A DNA stretch of 64,000 bases. It comes from Mucilaginibacter sabulilitoris (GTDB lineage Bacteria; Bacteroidota; Bacteroidia; Sphingobacteriales; Sphingobacteriaceae). The notes under the pieces are model-generated. The model ran no database searches. It had not been told where the DNA came from and saw nothing but the letters and a program-made list of their open reading frames with translations. Positions 8,739 through 17,578 of this stretch are shown piece after piece (the first letter of the stretch is position 1; every line of letters begins with the position of its first letter). The stretch spans positions 5,022,001-5,086,000 of the forward strand of contig NZ_CP139558.1 of assembly GCF_034262375.1 (NCBI RefSeq), given 5' to 3'. Both the position numbers and the translations under genes were made by a program.

Positions 8739-9900
8739 GCTGTAAGCTTGCTGTTTTTTTGTTCCTGTTAAGTCCGTTCACAATTAAAACAGTTCCGCCA
8801 ACAACCATTAATAACGAAATAAACTCGGCCTGGGTAAAGCTAATGCCAGCAACATGGTATTTTGTATTTACGCGTATCAATTCAATAAAGAAACGTTCAA
8901 CACCGGCTAATATCATGTAAACACCAAACATTATACCGGCTCCTTTAATACGGTCACGGATACTCCATAATAACCAGAACAACAGCAAACAAACCACAAG
9001 CTCATAAAAAGAAGTAGGAAAAACCGGGTATTGCAATTCATGGCAAAATTTACCAACGCAGTTTGGTATAGCGACACCTTCGTCATTTACATTATGAGGA
9101 AATTTAAAGGCCCACATCCAATCAGGCGCCCAGCTTAACCATCCCGGTTTTGGAGCGGTATTGGTTATTCCCCAATCTCCGTCGCCCGACATTTGGCAGC
9201 CAATACGACCAAGTGCATAAGCCAGCATCATACCAGGGCCGCCAATATCAAGCATATCAAGCGGTTTAATGCCATGCTTATTGGCTATATAAAGTACAGC
9301 CCCGCCGCCACAAATTAAACCACCATAAAAAGTTAGTCCGCTAAAGCCTATCAGCATCCCCACCGGATCTTTCATAAACTCGCCCCAGTTCTCCAATGCA
9401 TTAAATAATTTAGCACCGGCGAAACCAAATACGGCTGCCCATAGCAAAATATTACCCATCAGTTCGTGCGGGTGCACAGTTACTTCTTTAGTGACTGGTT
9501 TGGCTTGTTTTTGTTTTTCGCCCTCATGATAAGCCCAGTAGGCTATAGCTATGGCACCTATAATGCCGCCTATCCAGTTGCCGCGCAGGGATAACAAAAA
9601 ATCCTGTGGACTATCTAAAAGCGCATGATAATTCAGTGCGCAATCAACAAGTTTATAGCCCAAAACAAAGCCGAAAATACCATTGCCAACCAGCTCATTT
9701 ACTGAAGCTGGATTACCAACAGTTACCGTTTTTTTAAAGGGATGTATTATACCTAACTTCTCTTTCCGCTTAAACTCCTGCGCAAACGCCCAATAGGCCC
9801 CCATAAAGGCTATTGCCACAAAAAAACCGAATGTTTGTATAGGTAAAGGGATATTTATACCAAAAAGATATTGCAGAAGCGATGTTATAGTTGGAAACAT
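8731..9900 (-). CDS. lgt: Prolipoprotein diacylglyceryl transferase
   Basis: Transfers diacylglycerol from phosphatidylglycerol to the lipobox Cys of prolipoproteins in the inner membrane. At 389 residues it is about 100 longer than the Escherichia coli enzyme, with an expanded N-terminal half, a form seen in Bacteroidota. Multiple membrane segments are visible. The Lgt signature appears as GRIGCQMSGDGDWG near 230-244, where the family Arg and Gly residues are kept. It follows mtaB by 29 bases and overlaps gtrA. Lipoprotein clients in this window include the efflux adaptor and MsrA. Confidence 0.95.
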   Translation of the reverse strand: MFPTITSLLQYLFGINIPLPIQTFGFFVAIAFMGAYWAFAQEFKRKEKLGIIHPFKKTVTVGNPASVNELVGNGIFGFVLGYKLVDCALNYHALLDSPQDFLLSLRGNWIGGIIGAIAIAYWAYHEGEKQKQAKPVTKEVTVHPHELMGNILLWAAVFGFAGAKLFNALENWGEFMKDPVGMLIGFSGLTFYGGLICGGGAVLYIANKHGIKPLDMLDIGGPGMMLAYALGRIGCQMSGDGDWGITNTAPKPGWLSWAPDWMWAFKFPHNVNDEGVAIPNCVGKFCHELQYPVFPTSFYELVVCLLLFWLLWSIRDRIKGAGIMFGVYMILAGVERFFIELIRVNTKYHVAGISFTQAEFISLLMVVGGTVLIVNGLNRNKKTASLQHG

Positions 9901-9929
9901 AGGTTATAGTTTGAAGCGAATATAATGTT

Positions 9930-11249
9930 TTAATGAACTAATATTTCTTCGCTTTCTGTTATTTCGACGTCACCATCAGGTGAAATATTTGTTAAGTGCA
10001 CCGTTTTTAGCTCGTTGATCAAAACCGGGTCATACTTGGTTCTTACTTTCACATAATTACGTGTAAACCCATGCATAAAGCCATCTTTAATATCCCCTTC
10101 AAATAACACCACTTCGGCTTTATTTAACTGGCCTTCATAAAATGCCCTGCGTTTCTTATCAGACAGGATATGCAGCATTTTGCTCCTCTCGCCGCGGGCC
10201 GAACCCGGAACCGCGCCGGTCATCTGGCTGGCCAGTGTATTTTCCCTTTCCGAGTAGGTAAATACGTGCAGGTATGAAACGTTCAGGTCGTTTAAGAAAT
10301 TATAGGTTTCTATAAAATCTTCTCTTGTTTCACCGGGGAAGCCTACTATAACATCAACACCGATACAGCAATCGGGCATGAGCTCTTTTATCTTGGCCAC
10401 ACGGTTAACGTACAAATCGCGTTTATAACGACGGCGCATTAAACCTAATATTTTATCGGAACCTGACTGTAGCGGAATATGAAAATGCGGCACAAAACGT
10501 TTAGAACCAGCCACAAACGCAATAATTTCGTCGGTAAGCAGGTTGGGTTCTATTGATGATATCCTGAAACGATCAATGCCTTCCACTTCGTCAAGAGCTT
10601 TAACCAGGTCAAAGAATTTATCTTCACGCTTGCCATTCCTGATGCCAAAATCGCCCAGATTAACACCTGTTAATACAATTTCTTTTACTCCTGAGGCTGC
10701 AATTTGCTTAGCCTGTTCCAGTACATTTTCAATGGTATCGCTGCGGCTGCTGCCACGTGCCAGGGGTATGGTACAAAACGTACAGGAATAATCGCAACCA
10801 TCCTGAACTTTTAAAAAGGTGCGGGTGCGATCGCCAAAGGAATAGGCCGGAACAAACTCATTTGCCTCAGAAACAGGCTGATTATAAACTACGGCCTTCG
10901 GTTTTTTAGCAAGATCGGTAATATGATCAATGATCTGGAACTTTTCGGCAGCTCCTAAAACCATGTCAACACCCGGAATCTCGGCTATCTCCTGTGGTTT
11001 TAGTTGTGCATAACAACCTACTATGGTAACGTAGGCATTCGGCGATATTTTAAGCGCCTCTTTTACAATCTTTTTGCACTTTTTATCCGCGTTTTCGGTA
11101 ACTGAACAGGTATTGATCACAAAAACATCGGGGGTATTGGTAAACTCCACCGTATCATAACCCGCCTGGTTAAACAGGCGACCAATAGATGAGGTCTCCG
11201 AATAATTAAGCTTACAGCCCAGCGTATAAAAAGCGACTTTCTTATTCAT
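9930..11249 (-). CDS. mtaB: tRNA t6A37 methylthiotransferase
   Basis: Radical-SAM enzyme that adds a methylthio group to N6-threonylcarbamoyl-adenosine 37 of tRNAs. The 439-residue protein has an N-terminal UPF0004 domain whose cluster ligands are C12, C48 and C79. The radical-SAM C152, C156 and C159 (DGCDYSCTFC) follow, and a C-terminal TRAM domain starts near 375. NPDVF-type MiaB features are absent and the TLGCKLNY opening favours MtaB over MiaB or RimO. It leads the leftward mtaB-lgt-gtrA-suhB cluster. Confidence 0.94.
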   Translation of the reverse strand: MNKKVAFYTLGCKLNYSETSSIGRLFNQAGYDTVEFTNTPDVFVINTCSVTENADKKCKKIVKEALKISPNAYVTIVGCYAQLKPQEIAEIPGVDMVLGAAEKFQIIDHITDLAKKPKAVVYNQPVSEANEFVPAYSFGDRTRTFLKVQDGCDYSCTFCTIPLARGSSRSDTIENVLEQAKQIAASGVKEIVLTGVNLGDFGIRNGKREDKFFDLVKALDEVEGIDRFRISSIEPNLLTDEIIAFVAGSKRFVPHFHIPLQSGSDKILGLMRRRYKRDLYVNRVAKIKELMPDCCIGVDVIVGFPGETREDFIETYNFLNDLNVSYLHVFTYSERENTLASQMTGAVPGSARGERSKMLHILSDKKRRAFYEGQLNKAEVVLFEGDIKDGFMHGFTRNYVKVRTKYDPVLINELKTVHLTNISPDGDVEITESEEILVH

Positions 11250-11503
11250 CTTTAAGGGCGCAAAGATAACAATTTTAGATTTATGGATTTAATGGGTTAT
11301 TGAATTGTGACAATCTCTTCATTTTAACTATAAGCAAGAACTTCCCGCCGAAACTTTTTAAAGTTTTATTTTAACAAAAAACAGACTTTATTGCACTCAA
11401 AACCGGTACAAATCGAGCACAAAAATTAAAAAACCGATCAAAAAATTTTCATTTTAACACTTTTAAAAAGCTTTTTCCGAACTTAAAAAAGTATAAACAA
11501 AAA

Positions 11504-11520
11504 AGACGCGAAATGCGTCT
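11504..11520 (-). terminator. Terminator hairpin after ubiX
   Basis: AGACGC at 11504-11509 pairs with GCGTCT at 11515-11520. On the minus strand the stem is followed by a T-run (complement of the A-tract at 11498-11504). It lies 12 bases after the ubiX stop. Confidence 0.7.
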
Positions 11521-11532
11521 CTAATCTATATT

Positions 11533-12096
11533 TTACTCTTCGTTCCAGCGGTAGCTTTCATGCTCCAACCCTATCAGGTCAATCACACGGTTCACTACGG
11601 TCATGGCCAGTTCTTCTATGGTTTTGGGTTTGCTATAGTATGATGGTATAGCCGGACAAATAATACCTCCGGCCGCGGTCACGGTTTCCATGTTGCGGAT
11701 GTGGATCAGATTGAGCGGCGTGTCTCGCGCTACCAGTATCAGTTTACGGCGTTCTTTTAGTATAACGTCGGCGGCGCGGATTATCAGGTCGTCAGATATG
11801 CCGCCGGCTATGCGGCCCAGGGTACCCATGGAGCAAGGTACGATCACCATAGTATCAAACCTGGCTGAGCCGGACGCAAAAGGCGCCATGAAATCATTTT
11901 TGGCGTAGAATTTATAATCGTAATTATTAAAATCTTCATTATCAAGCTCAAACCGCCAAACATCTTTGGCATTGTCTGACATTACAACGGCCACTTCGGC
12001 TATCTGATCTTGTAACCGGTTTAGTGTTTTTAATAACAGATTGGCATAAATAGCACCGCTGGCACCCGTAATTGCAACTACAATTTTCTTCTTCAT
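11533..12096 (-). CDS. ubiX: Flavin prenyltransferase UbiX
   Basis: Makes prenylated FMN, the cofactor of UbiD-type decarboxylases, from FMN and dimethylallyl phosphate. A longer frame begins with TTG at 12126, but the ATG at 12094-12096 (MKKKIVVAITGASGAIYANL) starts right at the Rossmann-like strand and is chosen. The FMN and prenyl-binding motifs ITGASGAIYA, VPCSMGTLGRIAGGISDDLI and ARDTPLNLIHIRNM are present, and at 187 residues it is complete. No ubiD partner is next to it. It has its own terminator. Confidence 0.94.
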   Translation of the reverse strand: MKKKIVVAITGASGAIYANLLLKTLNRLQDQIAEVAVVMSDNAKDVWRFELDNEDFNNYDYKFYAKNDFMAPFASGSARFDTMVIVPCSMGTLGRIAGGISDDLIIRAADVILKERRKLILVARDTPLNLIHIRNMETVTAAGGIICPAIPSYYSKPKTIEELAMTVVNRVIDLIGLEHESYRWNEE

Positions 12097-12144
12097 GATT
12101 ACTTCTCCAACAACCCAAACAGGCAAAAGTTACGGGCACAAAAA

Positions 12145-12171
12145 AGGGTCGAATAACTTGTACCCGACCCT
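12145..12171 (-). terminator. Terminator hairpin after ppx
   Basis: AGGGTCG (12145-12151) pairs with CGACCCT (12165-12171), and on the minus strand it is followed by a run of T. It ends the ppk1-ppx transcript about 100 bases after the ppx stop. Confidence 0.7.
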
Positions 12172-12270
12172 ACATCTACCTATGAAAAACATGCCCTTGA
12201 GAGGGCAATACAAATGTAATAACAGTTTTTCAATTATTAAACAAATTTGTAAAAATAATTTTACGTTATA

Positions 12271-13149
12271 TTATTGTGAATTTTTCTCTATTAATGTTTG
12301 AATAATACCGTCTACCATACCTACACGGGGCACATATATGTATTTAATACCTGCATTTTTCATAACTGTAAGATATATTTCGCATGCGGGGATGATTACG
12401 TCGGCACGGTCCTGGTTTAAACCCAGCACATTTATACGGTCTTTCAATGAAAATGAGGTAAGGTAGGTGTATAATGACCGTAATTTGGCAAATGCCAGCG
12501 GAGCATCGTTCTCCTCTTCAGACAGTTTGTATAATTTGTTGATATTTCCACCGGTACCTATCCCGGCCAGTTGTTTAAACCCGCGGGTATGCTCGCGTAT
12601 AAAGTCTTTCATTTCGTTCCAGGTTTCTTCCGTATCCTGGTTGTCGAGTATCCTGATGGTGCCTACGTTGAAAGATTTAGAAGCCATCAACTCGCCGGCT
12701 AAAAAAAGAGAAAGCTCTGTGCTGCCGCCGCCTACATCAATATAGAGGTAATTTTTGCTTTTATCAATGTTTTGATCTACATGGCTCGCGTAAATAACTT
12801 TTGCCTCCTTTGAGCCATGAATGATTTCCAGGTCAATCCCGGCTTCTTCCTTTATCAGTTTAACTACCTCCTGCCCATTTGTTGCTTCGCGCATGGCCGA
12901 TGTAGCATAAGCCAGGTAATCGGTCACTTTATAAACATCCATCAGGTTGCGGAAAGCCTGCATTGATTTTACAAGATCGTTGGTTTTTCTTTCGGAAATG
13001 TGATGTTGAATAAACGCATCGTCGCCCAGGCGCAACGGCACCCTGATCAGCGTATTTTTTTTAAAGGAAACCGAACCGTTGTTCTCAATAATATCAGCAA
13101 TAAGGAGCCTTACCGCATTTGAACCTATATCTATAGCCGCGTATCTCAA
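12271..13149 (-). CDS. ppx: Exopolyphosphatase / Ppx-GppA phosphatase family
   Basis: Phosphatase of the ASKHA fold that hydrolyses polyphosphate or pppGpp. The 292-residue protein has the P-loop-like AAIDIGSNAVRLLI at the N-terminus and YIDVGGGSTELSLF near 137-150. It lacks the C-terminal HD domain of the long E. coli Ppx and corresponds to the short single-module form. Its start lies 1 base from the ppk1 stop, so polyphosphate synthesis and breakdown are cotranscribed. Which of polyphosphate or pppGpp is the main substrate cannot be told here. Confidence 0.92.
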   Translation of the reverse strand: MRYAAIDIGSNAVRLLIADIIENNGSVSFKKNTLIRVPLRLGDDAFIQHHISERKTNDLVKSMQAFRNLMDVYKVTDYLAYATSAMREATNGQEVVKLIKEEAGIDLEIIHGSKEAKVIYASHVDQNIDKSKNYLYIDVGGGSTELSLFLAGELMASKSFNVGTIRILDNQDTEETWNEMKDFIREHTRGFKQLAGIGTGGNINKLYKLSEEENDAPLAFAKLRSLYTYLTSFSLKDRINVLGLNQDRADVIIPACEIYLTVMKNAGIKYIYVPRVGMVDGIIQTLIEKNSQ

Positions 13150-13150
13150 T

Positions 13151-15196
13151 TTATTTAGTTTTAGTTTTCAGGTAGTTATATATTTCTATTTGCGCACGGT
13201 GCGATTCGGCGGAATTAGTTTTGTGATACTTATTGCTATTAAGGCCATTTATTTCGCGGGCCTTGGTATTATCCTGTAGCTGTATATCGATAATGTCTTT
13301 TATTTCCTTACGTAATTGTTCGTCATATACCGGAAAACCAACCTCAATACGGTTATCAATATTGCGGGTCATAAAATCAGCCGAGGTAAGATACAGCAAT
13401 TCGTTACCTCCGTTACAATAAATATGTACCCTGGCATGCTCCAGGTATTTGTCAACTATACTTATTACCTCAATATTTTCACTAAAGCCTTTTTCGCCGG
13501 GTATAAGACAGCACATCCCCCTTACAATCATTTTTATTTTAACACCGGCGTTGCTGGCCTGGTATAATTTAGTGATCAGGCTTTCATCGGCAAGGCTGTT
13601 CATCTTCAGTATCATATAAGCCTCTTTGCCTGCTTTCGCATTCTTAATTTCGTTATCAATAAGCCTGTAAATGGCCGGCCTTGAATCAATTGGCGATACA
13701 ATAAGGTTTTTTAAACCTTTAGGCAGCGTGTTTTTATACAGCGCCTTAAAAACAACTACCAAATCATCGGTGATCTTTTTATTTGCTGTAAACAATGTAT
13801 GATCGGCGTATATTTTGGCGGTTTTCTCGTTAAAATTACCGGTAGATAGGCAGGCATAATGTACCTGCTGACGTTTTTCGATACGGGTAACCAAACATAT
13901 TTTAGAGTGCACTTTGTAGCCAGCAACACCATATAGCACGTTTACCCCCTCTTCCTCCAGCCTGTTGCTCCAGAAAATATTATTTTGCTCGTCGAAACGC
14001 GCCCTCAACTCAACCAGGCAGTTTACTTTTTTGCCGTTTTTAGCGGCGTTGATGAGTGCGTGTATCACCATTGAATTTTCGGCAAGCCGGTAAACCGCAA
14101 TACTGATTTCTCTTACTTTGGGATCGATAGCGGCTTCGCGTAAAAAATGGATCACATAATCAAACGACTGGTATGGCGTACTTACCATATAATCGCGCTT
14201 AGCTATCAGGCCAATTAAACTTTTACCAAACGAAAGATCGTCAACAGGCAATGCAGCGTATTTGCTATACTCCAGTTCGGCCCGGCCAACGTTAGGGAAC
14301 GATATAAAATTCTTGAAATTATGATACCTGTTGCCGGGGATAAGGCTTTCGCCATGCAAGCCCATCTTGTTTACCAGGTACTTTAGCATATCCATAGGCA
14401 TATCGGTATCATAAAGCAAACGCATAGGTTTACCTTTTTTCCGCTTTTGCAAACTTTTGGCTAATGAATCAATAAACTTATCGCTCACCTCCTTGTCCAG
14501 GTCAAGCTCCGCGTCGCGGGTAAGCTGCAGGGAATAAGCTTCGATACTGTCGTGATTAAAAATGAAGAATATATCTTCCAAACTGTACCGGATAATATCG
14601 TCAAGCAAGATAATAAACTTCAGGTTATTGGTTTCGGGCAGTACGATGAACCGCGACAGGTTGTCGGGAAATTCAATAAGCGCGAACCTGGATTTATTAT
14701 TTTTGGTGAGCTTTACAAAAAAGTAAATGGCGCGGTCGCGCAGCTCCGGCAAAGGCAGCGTGTCGTCGAGCATAATAGGCACCAGGGTTGCCAAAAGCTT
14801 TTCCCTGAAATAGCTTTTAACAAACGCCCCACGTGTTACGTTTAGCTGCTTATCGTTTAGCAAAAATATCTTCTCTTCGGCAAGCTGCTTAACAATGATA
14901 TTCTCGTACAGGTTATTGAACTTACGCTCCTGCCTTACTACTATATTTTTTATTTGGTTCAGGATCTTTTTGGGGTTGTATCCCAGTATCTCCTTTGATT
15001 TTTCGTTCAGGGCGGCCAAACGACTTAGCGTTGCTACTCTTACACGATAAAACTCATCCAGGTTGGATGAAAATATAGCCAAAAAACGCACCCGTTCAAT
15101 TAGCGGAACAGTTGGGTCGGCAGCTTCCTGTAAAACTCTGTCGTTAAAATATAACCAACTAATCTCTCTGTTTATTAAGGGGACCTGTTTATCCAT
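13151..15196 (-). CDS. ppk1: Polyphosphate kinase 1
   Basis: Reversibly polymerises the gamma-phosphate of ATP into inorganic polyphosphate. The 681-residue protein opens INREISWLYFNDRVLQEA, the PPK1 N-terminal signature. It carries the catalytic phospho-His in GYKVHSKICLV and the second active-site His in the HARVHIYCNGG segment. An in-frame GTG at 15220 would add eight residues, but the ATG at 15194-15196 (MDKQVPLINREISW) fits family starts better. It heads a two-gene operon with ppx. Confidence 0.96.
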   Translation of the reverse strand: MDKQVPLINREISWLYFNDRVLQEAADPTVPLIERVRFLAIFSSNLDEFYRVRVATLSRLAALNEKSKEILGYNPKKILNQIKNIVVRQERKFNNLYENIIVKQLAEEKIFLLNDKQLNVTRGAFVKSYFREKLLATLVPIMLDDTLPLPELRDRAIYFFVKLTKNNKSRFALIEFPDNLSRFIVLPETNNLKFIILLDDIIRYSLEDIFFIFNHDSIEAYSLQLTRDAELDLDKEVSDKFIDSLAKSLQKRKKGKPMRLLYDTDMPMDMLKYLVNKMGLHGESLIPGNRYHNFKNFISFPNVGRAELEYSKYAALPVDDLSFGKSLIGLIAKRDYMVSTPYQSFDYVIHFLREAAIDPKVREISIAVYRLAENSMVIHALINAAKNGKKVNCLVELRARFDEQNNIFWSNRLEEEGVNVLYGVAGYKVHSKICLVTRIEKRQQVHYACLSTGNFNEKTAKIYADHTLFTANKKITDDLVVVFKALYKNTLPKGLKNLIVSPIDSRPAIYRLIDNEIKNAKAGKEAYMILKMNSLADESLITKLYQASNAGVKIKMIVRGMCCLIPGEKGFSENIEVISIVDKYLEHARVHIYCNGGNELLYLTSADFMTRNIDNRIEVGFPVYDEQLRKEIKDIIDIQLQDNTKAREINGLNSNKYHKTNSAESHRAQIEIYNYLKTKTK

Positions 15197-15309
15197 ATAT
15201 ATTGGCCGGCTCGGGCTCACTTTTACAAAACTGCTTATTTATTTGTTAACTTAATATTAACTCATTGGTATTTATACAGTTTTTATTCACCATTAATTAT
15301 TACAATATA

Positions 15310-15436
15310 CGGATAGTTCATGGATCATTATTGATATTGGTAGTTCATGGTTCATAGACCAAAATATAGTGTATATAGCCGTGCATCAATCATAACCTAT
15401 GAACCATATACTATGATCCATGAACGTTATGCTATG
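15310..15436. repeat. Inverted ATGAACCAT-type repeats upstream of yajQ
   Basis: GTTCATGGATCAT near 15318 is mirrored by ATGATCCATGAAC near 15412. GGTTCATAG near 15349 is mirrored by CTATGAACC near 15398, and AGTTCATGG by CTATGAACT. These nested inverted copies make a long potential hairpin in the gap between divergent ppk1 and yajQ. No coding sequence is seen there. Confidence 0.65.
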
Positions 15437-15455
15437 AACTCTGTTTCTAATACAT

Positions 15456-15463
15456 TAGTTTTG
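15456..15463 (+). promoter_or_regulatory. Bacteroidota-type -7 element before yajQ
   Basis: TAGTTTTG fits TAnnTTTG and lies 24 bases before the yajQ ATG, just after the inverted-repeat cluster. Confidence 0.5.
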
Positions 15464-15487
15464 TAAACATTATAAACTCATTTACTT

Positions 15488-15979
15488 ATGCCAACATTTG
15501 ATATAGTAAGCAAGATAGACGGGCAAACCCTTGACAATGCTATCAATACTGCAAAAAAGGAAATACTGAACCGGTACGACTTTAACGACTCCAAAAGCAC
15601 TATTGACCTGGATAAAAAAACCAACCTGATTACCATTGTTACCGAAAACGACATGCGTTTAAAGGCTATTCAGGACTCCATTATCAGCCGTATGGTAAAA
15701 CAGCACCTTGACCCCAAAGCACTGGATGATGGCAAGGAGCAATATGCATCTGGCAATATGATACGCAAGGAAATAAAAATTAAGGAAGGCGTTGATAAAG
15801 AAGCTGCCAAAAAAATAGTTAAAAAGATAAAAGATAGCGGCCTCAAAGTACAGGCTTCTATTATGGACGACCAGGTACGTGTTCAGGGTAAAAAGATTGA
15901 CGACCTGCAAGCTGTGATTGCCCTTTGCCGCAGCGAAGACTTTGGCCAGCCGCTGCAGTATATTAATATGAGGGATTAA
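15488..15979 (+). CDS. yajQ: YajQ-family nucleotide-binding protein
   Basis: Small cytoplasmic protein of the YajQ family (UPF0234), some members of which bind cyclic di-GMP or nucleotides. The 163-residue length is typical. Family hallmarks are the opening MPTFDIVSKIDGQTLDNAIN, the segment KEILNRYDFNDSKSTI, and the end GQPLQYINMRD. It is monocistronic, with its own promoter and followed by a REP-like hairpin that an IS110 element has interrupted. A signalling role is inference from a few studied homologues. Confidence 0.93.
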   Translation: MPTFDIVSKIDGQTLDNAINTAKKEILNRYDFNDSKSTIDLDKKTNLITIVTENDMRLKAIQDSIISRMVKQHLDPKALDDGKEQYASGNMIRKEIKIKEGVDKEAAKKIVKKIKDSGLKVQASIMDDQVRVQGKKIDDLQAVIALCRSEDFGQPLQYINMRD

Positions 15980-15999
15980 CATACCGCATAATAAAGGGT

Positions 16000-16058
16000 C
16001 TGTCATGGAGCTTGTCGAAGGATTGCACGGAAAGGCCTGTTTCCTATGCTTCGACAAG
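16000..16058. repeat. REP-like hairpin, left part, interrupted by IS110
   Basis: The left arm (16000-16020, GTCATGGAGCTTGTCGAAG core) pairs with CTTCGACAAG at 16049-16058. The rest of the right arm (CTCAGCATGACAG) is found across the IS at 17597-17609. Joining the two restores a longer palindrome, so this is one ancestral repeat split by the insertion. The motif GTCATGCTGAGCTTGTCGAAG is a repeat type commonly dispersed in bacterial genomes. Confidence 0.8.
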
Positions 16059-16077
16059 CTACCCATGACATAATAAT

Positions 16078-17376
16078 TTAAGCAGGCACAAGTTCCATAT
16101 TTAATTCAAGGGCGAGTCTTTCTAATCGCCTTTGTTTCTGTTCTTTAAGAATGTTCTCATACGAGTGAAGGCCCTTCTCTACAAAGTCGGCGCCTTTTAC
16201 GATTAAACGCCAGTATTGAGCAGCCAGTTTTCTGGCTGTAGCTTTAATAGCTATCGCGGGGCCTTTTCTACCCCTTAATCTTCTTGCAAATGAACCCCAG
16301 CCGATATACTTGCTGTTCAATAATCCATGGGCCATCTGTTTGAATATTTGCCCAACGGTCGGCTTACCCTTGCTTTTACTTTTGTTTTTCTTTCCTGAAC
16401 GGTCATGCCCCGGCGATAAACCAAGCCAACTGGTGAAATGTTTTTCACTTGGCCATCGGCTAAGATCCGAACCTACCTCTGTGTATAACTGTAACCAGTT
16501 GTAATCTGTAATACCCGGGAGTTTGGTCGCGTCTTTACCATCAAATATTTTCAACAAGTGATCCCCCAGATTATCGATATTAGGTTTGTTGTGACGGATC
16601 GCTTTGCGTTTCCCGCCGCTTATTCCCGGCGGTAGGCTCTTGTCCCTGTTGATCCGCTGTAAAACACTATCAATCTGACTGTCGCATTCCTGTATCTGAC
16701 CCTGATAAAAACCATAGCCCTTATAGGCCTGACCCAAGGCAAAAAGCCCCTGGGCTGTATAATGGCCCTGCAAGGCCTTCAATAGTTCTTCTCCTTTATT
16801 CTCCCTGATCTTTTTATGGCACAGTGAAAACAACTTAGCAGGATCACGCTCACCCTGCAGTATCGCATCGATCAACGCCATGCCGCTTACTCCATGGACC
16901 TGGCTTAATACCTCCGGCAAACGGATATTCATTTCTATCAGTGCCTTCTGCATGTGTTGAACATGCATGGCCGCACTCCGAAGGTGATCCTCCCGAAGAC
17001 GCTGATAACTACGCAATTCTTTGATATGCCCCTCTGAAACATAACAGCGGTTCAGTAAACCATAGCTATGCAACTGCTGTATCCACTGGCAATCCTTTAC
17101 ATCTGTTTTTCTGCCTGGTAACTGCCGTGTCTGCCGACCGTCAACAAGCCACACATCTAATCCCGCATCCAAAAGAATATCATAAAGCACATACCAGTAA
17201 ACTCCTGTCGCTTCCATGGCTACCGTACTTACTTTATGCTCCAATAAATAATGCTTAAGTGATTCCAGATCACTGGTGAAAGTTTCAAACGAACGAACCG
17301 GCTGACCTTCAAGCCCCACGAATAGCTTACGGGCGCCTATATCTATGCCCGCTGCATGAAAATGCATCTTTTTCAT
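16078..17376 (-). CDS. IS110-family transposase (DEDD recombinase)
   Basis: RNA-guided serine/DEDD recombinase of the IS110 family, 432 residues and apparently intact. The RuvC-like N-terminal domain keeps the acidic set: D12 in AGIDIGARK, a Glu in VAMEATGVYWYVLYD, and two Asp in GRKTDVKDCQW. After a coiled-coil middle, the Transposase_20 domain (LPGITDYNWLQLYTEVG) leads to the probable catalytic Ser in HDRSGKKNKSK. The start codon ATG is at 17374-17376. No frameshift or premature stop is seen, so the element could be active. Confidence 0.95.
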   Translation of the reverse strand: MKKMHFHAAGIDIGARKLFVGLEGQPVRSFETFTSDLESLKHYLLEHKVSTVAMEATGVYWYVLYDILLDAGLDVWLVDGRQTRQLPGRKTDVKDCQWIQQLHSYGLLNRCYVSEGHIKELRSYQRLREDHLRSAAMHVQHMQKALIEMNIRLPEVLSQVHGVSGMALIDAILQGERDPAKLFSLCHKKIRENKGEELLKALQGHYTAQGLFALGQAYKGYGFYQGQIQECDSQIDSVLQRINRDKSLPPGISGGKRKAIRHNKPNIDNLGDHLLKIFDGKDATKLPGITDYNWLQLYTEVGSDLSRWPSEKHFTSWLGLSPGHDRSGKKNKSKSKGKPTVGQIFKQMAHGLLNSKYIGWGSFARRLRGRKGPAIAIKATARKLAAQYWRLIVKGADFVEKGLHSYENILKEQKQRRLERLALELNMELVPA

Positions 17377-17404
17377 CCTTATATCCTTTTTTAAGAAGCC
17401 GTGC

Positions 17405-17578
17405 CTGAAGGAGTTTAAAGAAAAGACAGGCTACCCATCGGACAAATCACTCTTGTAAGGATCGTACCATACCTTCAGACTCTATGCTTCAGAACCATAC
17501 TCAGCAACAGGCAATAAGCACTATAACTTGATCGGACACACTGCACGGCTCAGCAAAGCTATGTCATTTCTCCTTCAG
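17405..17578 (-). ncRNA. Candidate bridge RNA in the IS110 5' non-coding end
   Basis: The region upstream of the transposase is bounded by a 9-bp perfect inverted pair, CTGAAGGAG (17405-17413) and CTCCTTCAG (17570-17578), enclosing 174 bases. Within it are short copies of the insertion target (ATGCTTC at 17484-17490, CTCAGCA at 17500-17506) and of the element's own ends (GCTACCCAT at 17430-17438, AATCACT at 17445-17451). Bridge RNAs of IS110 elements carry such target and donor guides. The copies seen are direct, so the fit to the published guide geometry is incomplete and transcription is inferred. Confidence 0.4.

Noticed and set aside
12095..12301. Plus-strand frame of 68 codons between ubiX and ppx
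   Set aside because: It crosses the ppx terminator hairpin and has low-complexity composition.
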